The translations under genes were made by a program, and so were the position numbers. Below the pieces are notes generated by a model. The model worked only from the letters and a program-made list of their open reading frames with translations. It ran no database searches and had not been told where the DNA came from. DNA of 6,053 nt from Tannerellaceae bacterium (GTDB lineage: Bacteria > Bacteroidota > Bacteroidia > Bacteroidales > Tannerellaceae), in assembly GCA_031267775.1 (NCBI GenBank), contig JAIRYL010000030.1, forward strand, positions 1 through 6,053, given 5' to 3'. Positions 1 through 5,244 of this stretch are shown piece by piece (the first letter of the stretch is position 1; every line of letters starts with the position of its first letter).

Positions 1-1295
1 ATAAAAGAATACTGAACCTGGCTATTCCCAATATCATAACCAATATCACCGTTCCGCTGCTGGGCATGACGGATACGGCTATTGCCGGACGCCTCGAATC
101 GGAATTATGTATGGGCGCCATGGCTGTGGCCGCTGTTATATTCAACTTTATCTACTGGAATTTTTCGTTTCTTCGCATGGGTACAAGCGGATTTACGGCG
201 CAAGCTTTCGGCGCCGGCAACCGCCCCCAGGCAGTATCTGTTTTACTTCGTTCCTTATCGGTAGCTTTCATCGCCGGGGCGCTTATTATTATGTTCCAGC
301 AGGTTATTCTGCGCGTGGCTTTCTTCTTTATACAGGCCGGCGCGCAAACGCAGGCATATACCGCCGCTTATTTTCATGTGTATATATGGGCTGCTCCGTT
401 TGTGCTGGGGACGTATGCCATAACCGGCTGGTATATAGGCATGCAAGACGCTCAAACGCCCCTGTTTATTTCCATCGCCGCCAATGTAATCAACATAGGG
501 TTGAGCCTGCTGTTTGTTTTCGTTTTCAACATGCAGATAAAGGGCGTGGCTTTAGGCTCTGCCTGCGCCCAGTTTCTTTCTTTTTGCCTGGCGCTTCTCA
601 TCTGGAATAAAAAATACGGACGCCCAAAGCCCTTTATTTCAAGGGCGCTTCTCCGGCCCCTGTCTGGGTTTAAACCATTCTTTAAGGTAAACGGCGCTAT
701 ATTCCTGCGCAGCCTGGCTTTGGCGGGGGTAACTGTTTTTTTTACCTCGGCCTCGGCAAAGATGGGCGATACCGTCCTGGCAGTCAACAGCCTGTTGATG
801 CAATTGTTTATCCTCTTCTCTTATATGATGGACGGATTTGCTCACGCGGCCGAAGCGCTGGCCGGAAGATATTACGGAGCAAAAAATAATCCGGCGCTAA
901 TCCGGCTTGTCAGGTATCTTTTTCTATGGGGCGGAGCGGTAACGCTGCTTTTTACGGCGCTCTACGCCTTGTTTACCGATATGCTTTTACAGTTGCTTAC
1001 CGATAAGGTACATATTATAGAAGCATCCGCCCATTTCCGGTTATGGCCCCTGCTTTTCCCCATTGCCGGATTTGCCGCTTTTCTTTGGGACGGTATCTTT
1101 GTCGGGATAACAGCGTCGCGTCAAATGCGCGACGCCATGTTTGTAGCTGTTGCCTTCTTTTTTATAATCTATTATACGCTTACGCCCCTGTATGGAAATA
1201 ATGGCCTTTGGCTTTCATTTATCGCATACCTTGCCATGCGGGGTATTATGCAAACCCTCCTGTTTGAAAGAATCCGGCGCAAAGCGACGCGTTGA
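1..1295 (+). CDS. dinF: DinF-subfamily MATE efflux transporter (5' partial)
   Basis: Multidrug and toxin extrusion (MATE) transporter of the inner membrane; the family exports cationic or organic compounds in exchange for Na+ or H+. The frame is open to the window edge: codons from base 3 read KRILNLAIPNIITNITVPLL and run into GMTDTAIAGRLES, the usual DinF start region, so the ATG at 66 is internal and the true start lies upstream. DinF hallmarks are FLRMGTSGFTAQAFGAGN (from about base 168) in the first half and DGFAHAAEALAGRYYGAKN (about 834-890) at the matching place in the second half, as expected for two six-helix bundles. About 430 residues are present, so only a few are missing. The protein is hydrophobic throughout and ends in a basic tail (RIRRKATR). 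No frameshift is seen. The next gene starts 126 bp downstream on the same strand and seems to have its own promoter. Family assignment is firm; the substrate is unknown. Confidence 0.93.
   Translation, partial: KRILNLAIPNIITNITVPLLGMTDTAIAGRLESELCMGAMAVAAVIFNFIYWNFSFLRMGTSGFTAQAFGAGNRPQAVSVLLRSLSVAFIAGALIIMFQQVILRVAFFFIQAGAQTQAYTAAYFHVYIWAAPFVLGTYAITGWYIGMQDAQTPLFISIAANVINIGLSLLFVFVFNMQIKGVALGSACAQFLSFCLALLIWNKKYGRPKPFISRALLRPLSGFKPFFKVNGAIFLRSLALAGVTVFFTSASAKMGDTVLAVNSLLMQLFILFSYMMDGFAHAAEALAGRYYGAKNNPALIRLVRYLFLWGGAVTLLFTALYALFTDMLLQLLTDKVHIIEASAHFRLWPLLFPIAGFAAFLWDGIFVGITASRQMRDAMFVAVAFFFIIYYTLTPLYGNNGLWLSFIAYLAMRGIMQTLLFERIRRKATR
1113..1135. repeat. GC-rich perfect inverted repeat inside dinF
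   Basis: GCGTCGCG (1113-1120) and CGCGACGC (1128-1135) are exact reverse complements separated by TCAAATG. The outer loop bases T and G could form a wobble pair, leaving a five-base loop. The element lies within codons for ASRQMRDA of the transporter. It would form a stable hairpin in the mRNA, or could serve as a palindromic binding site. There is no U-tract after it, so it is not an intrinsic terminator. It may simply be chance from codon choice. Confidence 0.5.
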
Positions 1296-1359
1296 CCGCT
1301 TCTTTTTCCTTATAACAAGATAATAGAAAGAGGATGGCAGATATATTTCCAATTTCGTC

Positions 1360-1367
1360 TATATTTG
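1360..1367 (+). promoter_or_regulatory. Putative Bacteroidetes -7 promoter element for the alpha/beta hydrolase
   Basis: TATATTTG matches the Bacteroidetes -7 consensus TAnnTTTG exactly. It lies in the 126-bp gap after dinF and would start transcription near 1374, giving a leader of about 48 bases. No good -33 TTTG is visible at the usual spacing, so the call rests on one element. The leader is AT-rich and has no Shine-Dalgarno site next to the start; the nearest purine run (AAAGG, 1393-1397) is too far away. Confidence 0.45.
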
Positions 1368-1421
1368 CAGGGATTAATTAATTTACCGGCTGAAAGGATA
1401 CATATTATTATTACTTAATTC

Positions 1422-2222
1422 ATGATACACAGAATTATACAAAACAAAACGGCAAACGTCCATTATCTTTTTCATAAAAACGAATCGTCTGACGAATTAG
1501 TCGTCTTTCTGCACGGAGCTTATGCCGACCACACCTCGTTTGACAGGCAGAAAGAAGCCTTCGCCGCGCGCTATAACCTGCTATTCATAGATTTGCTGGG
1601 GCATGGGCTATCCAATGTGTTTACAGTAAAAGACCGGATTGATGCTACCCCCGAACAGTTGAAGCGAATTATGGACCTGGAAAAATATAAGAAGGCGCAT
1701 TTGATAGGGGTTTCTCTCGGCGCGTTACTGGCGCAGTATTTTGCGCTGAAATATCCCGGTTATGTAAGCTCTGTTATAGCTACGGGCGGATACGATATCA
1801 ACCGTAAAAATGAAGAAATAAACAAAGCGCAAAAAGAATCCATCAAAAAATGCCTCTGGCTGGCGCTGACGTCGATGGACAAATTCCGCCGTTTTGTGGC
1901 CGACCAGGCGGTGCATACGCCCGAAAACAAAGAGCTTTATTATCAAATGACCCGGCATTTTATCCGCAAATCATTCGTCGGCATGGCAGGCCTGAATAAA
2001 GTGATTCGTAAACGGAAAAATATATCCTCCACGTATTCCCTCCTGATCCTTTGCGGAGAGCTCGACGCCGACTTGGCCAAAAAGGCCGCCCGGCAATGGA
2101 ATCAAGACGCGCCCGGAAGCAAATTCCAGCTAATCCCCGCCGCCGGGCATACGGCCAACATGGACAATCCCGCCGCATTTAATCAAATAGCGCTGGATTT
2201 CTTAGCCTCTGTTCAAACGTAA
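1422..2222 (+). CDS. Alpha/beta hydrolase (AB hydrolase-1 type), substrate unknown
   Basis: Soluble single-domain hydrolase of 266 residues, the normal size for the fold. No signal peptide or membrane segment is seen, so it is probably cytoplasmic. Visible landmarks in order: VVFLHGAY (27-34) with the HG oxyanion-hole motif; FIDLLGHGLS (55-64), the conserved strand and loop; the nucleophile elbow GVSLG (96-100) with Ser98; a helical cap of about residues 125-200, rich in Lys and Arg; LILCGELDADL (208-218), giving the acid as Asp215 or Asp217; and AAGHTANMDNP (240-250) with His243. The catalytic triad is therefore complete. The start is the first possible one, since an in-frame TAA lies two codons upstream at 1416-1418. 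A strong terminator follows 71 bp after the stop. Such proteins may be esterases, lipases, peptidases or C-C bond hydrolases; neither sequence nor neighbours settle which. Confidence 0.92.
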   Translation: MIHRIIQNKTANVHYLFHKNESSDELVVFLHGAYADHTSFDRQKEAFAARYNLLFIDLLGHGLSNVFTVKDRIDATPEQLKRIMDLEKYKKAHLIGVSLGALLAQYFALKYPGYVSSVIATGGYDINRKNEEINKAQKESIKKCLWLALTSMDKFRRFVADQAVHTPENKELYYQMTRHFIRKSFVGMAGLNKVIRKRKNISSTYSLLILCGELDADLAKKAARQWNQDAPGSKFQLIPAAGHTANMDNPAAFNQIALDFLASVQT

Positions 2223-2293
2223 ACATCTCCAATAAGATGGATGGTTTATTTCCAGACGCCTCCTTAGCCGAAAGTTCAAATGAATAAAAACGC

Positions 2294-2325
2294 AAAAGCG
2301 GAACAAGTCTCCTTATTCCGCTTTT
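2294..2325. terminator. Bidirectional intrinsic terminator between converging genes
   Basis: AAAAGCGGAA (2294-2303) pairs exactly with TTCCGCTTTT (2316-2325). Inside, after a C/A mismatch, AAG (2305-2307) pairs with CTT (2312-2314) around a TCTC loop. The plus strand continues with a T-rich tail (ATTTTGTTT), and the minus strand has its own T-run because the left side is A-rich (AATAAAAACGC). It sits 71 bp after the hydrolase stop on the plus strand and 22 bp after the DUF1080 stop on the minus strand, so it can end both transcripts. Confidence 0.85.
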
Positions 2326-2347
2326 ATTTTGTTTATGACGTGGGTTT

Positions 2348-3634
2348 TTAAAGCGTTGTCAGCCTCAAATTTCTCCAGGCCACTTTAATACCTCCTCCGT
2401 CATGTATCTGAAGGGCGATACGTCCCTGTCCGGCGCCAATCTTATCGTCGCTGAAGTCTACCATTTCCTGATCGTTCAGCCATGTTTTCACGTTGTTGCC
2501 CTGCACGCTGATGCGCATCGTATTCCATTCGCCCATTTTCAAAATGGATTCTTTTTCATCGGGAATCTGGATAAGCCAGCCGCGCCCGTACGATTCATAA
2601 ATTCCGCCCGTATCATGTCCGGGAGGCGCAACCTCTACCTGCCATCCATTCACTTTAACGCCCTCTTCTATAAAAGACCGGATAAACACGCCCGAATTAC
2701 CATTGGCTTCCTGTTTAAATTCTACGGTCAAGTCAAAGTCGTCATAATACGCGCGCGTAGCCAGATAACCGTAATTCTTGTCGGATCCGCTTTCGCAGAA
2801 AAGTAATCCGTCTTTTACATACCATAATTCCGTCCCGTACGCTTCCCAGCCTTTCAGGTCTGTTCCGTTAAACAAGTTCACTTCTTTCGTCTGGCGGGGG
2901 AGTTCTTTAATCTTTACATTGCGGAAAGACGCCGGATACCCGTGATCCTGCAAACAAATCACGCCTTTGTTCGCCAAGCCGTATTCGGGCGCGTCCGCCC
3001 ATTTCCCGCTGTTTTTTCGGGCAAACCAATCGTCTGTCCACGCTTCAAATGCAAGGATTTTTTCGCCGTTTATCCAGTGTTCTACATGCCCGTTGTCAAA
3101 AACAATTTTGGCGGTATTCCACTGTCCGTAAGGATTTACCTTCATCCGGCTTTCGTCCGGCAAGTACATGGCGTAATCCACTCCCATTTTCTGCCAGGGT
3201 TCCAGGTTCTCAAAATTTTCGTCGTCAATCAACTGAAATTCCGGGCCGGTAACATAAGGTACTGCAAACTGCGGACGCTCCACTACATGATACAGCATAC
3301 CGCTGTTTCCGCCTTTGGAAAGTTTAAAATCCCACGATAGAATAAAGTTTTCATACTCTTTATCGGTTACAATATAACCGCTTCCGTCGCTTCCTTCCCC
3401 TTTAGCCTGAATACAGCCGTCTACTGCATGCCAGGGCGTGGTCAGCGTTGTGCCATTGTAGTCTTTCCAGCCGTTCAATGTTTCTCCGTCAAACAGTAAC
3501 TGCCAGCCATCTGCAATTTCTTCAGGAGTCAATGTATTTTGCTTACCCTCGCCGCAAGAAGAAAATAAACCCAATAACATCGCAGATAAGGCAACAAAAC
3601 TCCACTTAATAAATCTACCTTTTACTGATTTCAT
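2348..3634 (-). CDS. Lipoprotein with two tandem DUF1080 (3-keto-glycoside hydrolase family) domains
   Basis: Predicted envelope lipoprotein of 428 residues. It has a basic N-terminus (MKSVKGRFIKW), a hydrophobic stretch (12-24) and a lipobox FSSC with Cys27 as the lipidated residue. Two copies of the concanavalin-like DUF1080 domain (PF06439) follow, at about 42-246 and 251-428. The copies align by LLFDGETLNGWKDY (46-59) with NLFNGTDLKGWEAY (253-266), GGNSGMLYH (108-116) with NGNSGVFIR (311-319), QWNTAKIVF (171-179) with EWNTMRISV (369-377), and GVICLQDHG (224-232) with GRIALQIHDGG (404-414). Family members in Bacteroidetes act on 3-keto-sugar glycosides in an oxidative glycan-breakdown route; the exact substrate here is inference. 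Domain 1 has about 18 more residues in the loop before its last strand (about 199-220, Trp-rich). The ATG at 3634 fits the signal peptide and has an A-rich, SD-less upstream region. No oxidoreductase, SusC/D or regulator lies beside it in the window. The protein of unknown function at 3676-4260 is 41 bp upstream. Confidence 0.9.
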   Translation of the reverse strand: MKSVKGRFIKWSFVALSAMLLGLFSSCGEGKQNTLTPEEIADGWQLLFDGETLNGWKDYNGTTLTTPWHAVDGCIQAKGEGSDGSGYIVTDKEYENFILSWDFKLSKGGNSGMLYHVVERPQFAVPYVTGPEFQLIDDENFENLEPWQKMGVDYAMYLPDESRMKVNPYGQWNTAKIVFDNGHVEHWINGEKILAFEAWTDDWFARKNSGKWADAPEYGLANKGVICLQDHGYPASFRNVKIKELPRQTKEVNLFNGTDLKGWEAYGTELWYVKDGLLFCESGSDKNYGYLATRAYYDDFDLTVEFKQEANGNSGVFIRSFIEEGVKVNGWQVEVAPPGHDTGGIYESYGRGWLIQIPDEKESILKMGEWNTMRISVQGNNVKTWLNDQEMVDFSDDKIGAGQGRIALQIHDGGGIKVAWRNLRLTTL

Positions 3635-3675
3635 GTCTGTTTATATGTTGATTAAAAATAAAGTTAACAATCTTT

Positions 3676-4260
3676 CTATTTCGCCGGAGTCAGGGCGTAT
3701 AGCGTTAGGGCGATGGTAAAGGATGAGTTTTCTATACGCGCGCGGTTGTACCAGATGCGCGAAAATACGCCAAGGGCGGCGTCTCGTAAGTCGTTTGCGT
3801 TAAAACTGCCTTTCTGCATAAAATCAGGGCCGAAAGCCTTGCAGGAAAAGTCGATGAAATTTTTTAAATTATCTCTAATCTCATTTGTACGACTGATGAA
3901 AACCAAGTCGTACTGTTTATTTTCATAGCGAAGAATTTCAACTTTGGAAAAAGTAGACAGTTCTAACTCAGACAGTTTTAATTCAAATATTTCTACCGGA
4001 CAACCGTTAGTCCCTCTTCCTTTCCTTACAGATTCGGGATTATGCTTAAAAATATCGTATATACTTACAGTAAAAAAGTCTGCTATATCCTCTTTCTCCT
4101 TTTTCCTTCTGGGAGGAGGGTAAACGAAAGGCTTGGAAATTTCCTTTTTTACAGGAGGCACATCAGGCGTTTCTACAATTGGAAACTTTTCATTTACAAG
4201 TTCTTTCTTTATATTTGATGATGTTTGTGAATCCTGTTTTTTGAATTTAAAAAATCCCAT
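3676..4260 (-). CDS. Protein of unknown function, charged N-terminal tail plus C-terminal domain
   Basis: I do not recognise this 194-residue protein. It begins MGFFKFKKQD. Residues about 8-58 are Lys-, Glu-, Ser- and Pro-rich and look disordered, ending in a PPPRRKKEKED stretch. Residues about 59-194 look folded, with mixed hydrophobic and charged patterning: DFFTVSIYDIFKHNPESV (61-78), VEILRYENKQYDLVFISR (107-124), then probable helices (RDNLKNFIDFSCKAFG, 129-144), and a hydrophobic end FTIALTLYALTP (181-192) too short for a membrane helix. No signal peptide is seen, so it is likely cytoplasmic. It is real rather than a chance frame: 194 codons without interruption, sensible composition, and an exact -7 promoter element upstream. 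It is AT-richer than its neighbours (20/60 G+C at 3901-3960 and 22/60 at 4141-4200, against 36/60 at 2941-3000), which may mean later acquisition or weak constraint. It ends 41 bp before the DUF1080 gene on the same strand, so an operon is possible. Confidence 0.75.
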   Translation of the reverse strand: MGFFKFKKQDSQTSSNIKKELVNEKFPIVETPDVPPVKKEISKPFVYPPPRRKKEKEDIADFFTVSIYDIFKHNPESVRKGRGTNGCPVEIFELKLSELELSTFSKVEILRYENKQYDLVFISRTNEIRDNLKNFIDFSCKAFGPDFMQKGSFNANDLRDAALGVFSRIWYNRARIENSSFTIALTLYALTPAK

Positions 4261-4289
4261 ATGAAAGTTATTTCTGAAACTTATGGTTG

Positions 4290-4297
4290 CAAAGATA
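4290..4297 (-). promoter_or_regulatory. Putative -7 promoter element for the unknown minus-strand gene
   Basis: Read on the minus strand, this is TATCTTTG, an exact match to the Bacteroidetes -7 consensus TAnnTTTG. It lies about 30 bases before the ATG at 4260, which would leave a short leader of roughly 22 bases. No clear -33 TTTG is seen at the right distance upstream; that region is simply AT-rich (TTTAT). An imperfect AT-rich inverted repeat (AAGAT at 4292-4296, ATCTT at 4315-4319) overlaps it and might be an operator, or just composition. Confidence 0.45.
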
Positions 4298-4402
4298 TAA
4301 ATATCGGAATATAAATCTTATTAATTTGAATGATTTTTGGTTTTATTATTAAAATGTTGCGTATCAGCGCCAGGATATTTATGGTGTTAGCCTCTTTTCT
4401 GT

Positions 4403-4440
4403 AATTCCCGACGGGGTCGATCCGTAGATAGATTTGTGGC
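4403..4440. repeat. Candidate copy of a dispersed palindromic repeat
   Basis: The segment contains CCCGACGGGG, a palindrome-like core (CCCG-A-CGGG), followed by GGTCGATCCGTAGATAG and a GTGGCTCTACCG end. It stands out from the surrounding AT-rich intergenic DNA. From memory, short noncoding repeats carrying a CCCCGTCGGG-type core are scattered in intergenic regions of some Bacteroidales genomes. No second copy lies in this window, so the assignment is inference only. Confidence 0.3.
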
Positions 4441-4446
4441 TCTACC

Positions 4447-4478
4447 GTTGTCGAAAAAGAAATAATTCCGTTTCTTTG
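4447..4478 (+). promoter_or_regulatory. Putative lptB promoter
   Basis: TTTCTTTG (4471-4478) matches the Bacteroidetes -7 element TAnnTTTG at all but one fixed base. GTTG (4447-4450), 20 bases upstream, is a one-mismatch match to the -33 TTTG. Both spacing and position fit. Transcription would begin near 4485, only about 10 bases before the ATG at 4495 or about 25 before the ATG at 4510, which slightly favours the second start. Confidence 0.45.
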
Positions 4479-4479
4479 C

Positions 4480-4494
4480 ACCAAATCTATTGGT
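4480..4494. repeat. Short inverted repeat directly before the lptB start
   Basis: ACCAA (4480-4484) and TTGGT (4490-4494) are exact reverse complements around a five-base centre, ATCTA. The right arm touches the ATG at 4495, and the left arm touches the putative -7 element. It could be an operator at the transcription start or, if transcribed, a small hairpin hiding the first ATG. With arms of only five bases, chance is quite possible. Confidence 0.3.
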
Positions 4495-5244
4495 ATGGCC
4501 AACGAACAGATGGTGCTCCGGACGGAGGATTTAGTGAAAAAATATAGAACGCGTACAGTTGTGAACCATGTTTCTATCTATGTGGAACAAGGTGAGATAG
4601 TGGGTTTGCTGGGGCCGAATGGCGCAGGAAAAACAACTACCTTTTATATGACGGTAGGATTGGTTACCCCTAACGAAGGAAAAATATTTTTGAACGACGA
4701 GGAGATAACCAAATTTCCCGTATACAGGCGGGCGCGTAAAGGAATTGGCTATCTTGCCCAGGAAGCTTCCATCTTTCGGAAGATGACGGTGGAAGATAAT
4801 ATACGTTCTGTCCTTGAAATGACCGACAAACCTGATAATTACAAAAAAGAAAAACTGGAAAGCCTGATTGCCGAGTTTGGTTTGATCAAAGTACGTAAGA
4901 ACTTGGGCGACCAATTGTCGGGTGGCGAACGGCGGCGGGCGGAAATAGCCCGTTGCCTGGCTATCGACCCAAAGTTTATTATGCTCGACGAGCCTTTTGC
5001 CGGAGTAGACCCGATTGCCGTACAGGATATTCAGGCAATCGTAGCAAAGCTAAAACATAAAAACATCGGCATATTGATTACAGACCACAACGTATACGAA
5101 ACACTGAGTATTACCGACCGGGCTTATCTGCTGTTTGAAGGAAAAGTATTGTTCCAGGGAACGGCGGAAGAACTGGCCGCTAATGAAATCGTACGCGAAA
5201 AATATCTGGGGAAAGACTTCCAGTTGAGGAAGAAAAATTTCTAA
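4495..5244 (+). CDS. lptB: LptB, ATPase of the lipopolysaccharide export ABC transporter
   Basis: Cytoplasmic ATP-binding subunit that, with the LptF/LptG membrane pair, powers extraction of lipopolysaccharide from the inner membrane and its transfer towards the outer membrane. All ABC elements are intact in 249 residues: Walker A GPNGAGKTT (40-48), Q-loop in YLAQEASIF (86-94, Gln89), signature LSGGERRR (141-148), Walker B FIMLDE (161-166) with catalytic Glu166, D-loop AGVDP (169-173) and switch His198 in ITDHNV (195-200). QEASIFRK, PFAGVDPIAV and the C-terminal YLGKDFQL are characteristic of LptB rather than of LivF-like relatives. The start could be the ATG at 4495 (MANEQMVLRTEDL) or the ATG at 4510 (MVLRTEDL), which fits the predicted promoter better; neither has a Shine-Dalgarno site. 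No lptA, lptC or lptFG gene is adjacent. The stop overlaps the stop of the converging CPBP gene by four bases. Confidence 0.96.
   Translation: MANEQMVLRTEDLVKKYRTRTVVNHVSIYVEQGEIVGLLGPNGAGKTTTFYMTVGLVTPNEGKIFLNDEEITKFPVYRRARKGIGYLAQEASIFRKMTVEDNIRSVLEMTDKPDNYKKEKLESLIAEFGLIKVRKNLGDQLSGGERRRAEIARCLAIDPKFIMLDEPFAGVDPIAVQDIQAIVAKLKHKNIGILITDHNVYETLSITDRAYLLFEGKVLFQGTAEELAANEIVREKYLGKDFQLRKKNF

Larger units (their letters stand above)
4261..4494. other. Intergenic region between divergent genes, with a GC-rich patch
   Basis: This 234-bp gap separates the unknown minus-strand gene from lptB. Its left two fifths (about 4290-4360) are very AT-rich and hold the minus-strand promoter. The right end holds the putative lptB promoter. 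Between them, at about 4403-4440, is a GC-rich patch with the near-palindrome CCCGACGGG (4407-4415) and a second small inverted repeat, ACGG (4411-4414) with CCGT (4422-4425). An open minus-strand frame crosses the region but needs a TTG start inside lptB, so I do not call it a gene. No RNA gene is recognised. Confidence 0.6.

Noticed and set aside
452..845. Minus-strand open frames at 452-787 and 639-845
   Set aside because: Both are antisense to the DinF membrane protein, which is clearly the coding frame through this region.
1300..1335. Possible terminator after dinF (pyrimidine run CTTCTTTTTCC then AGAAAGAGG)
   Set aside because: The arms pair only in broken pieces with several mismatches, and no T-run follows, so an intrinsic terminator is not supported.
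1403..1413. ATT triplet run before the hydrolase start
   Set aside because: It has fewer than four units in AT-rich leader DNA, too short to be treated as a functional microsatellite.
2133..2147. GC-rich CCCG-CCGC-CGGG palindrome in the hydrolase gene
   Set aside because: The arms are only four bases and the stretch encodes IPAAGH, ahead of the catalytic His, so protein constraint and codon use explain it.
2402..3340. Long plus-strand open frames at 2402-2806 and 2942-3340
   Set aside because: They lie wholly opposite the DUF1080 gene, whose two domains are well supported. Their translations show no domain and are best explained as antisense shadows.
3655..3668. TAACTTTA on the minus strand as a private promoter for the DUF1080 gene
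   Set aside because: It lacks the final G of the -7 element and has no TTTG at the -33 distance. In such AT-rich DNA a match this weak is expected by chance, so co-transcription with the upstream gene stays possible.
4281..4502. A minus-strand open frame of about 73 codons across the gap before lptB
   Set aside because: It needs a TTG start inside lptB, overlaps the lptB promoter region, has no recognisable domain, and its C-terminal half has the Ile/Lys/Asn composition of translated AT-rich spacer.
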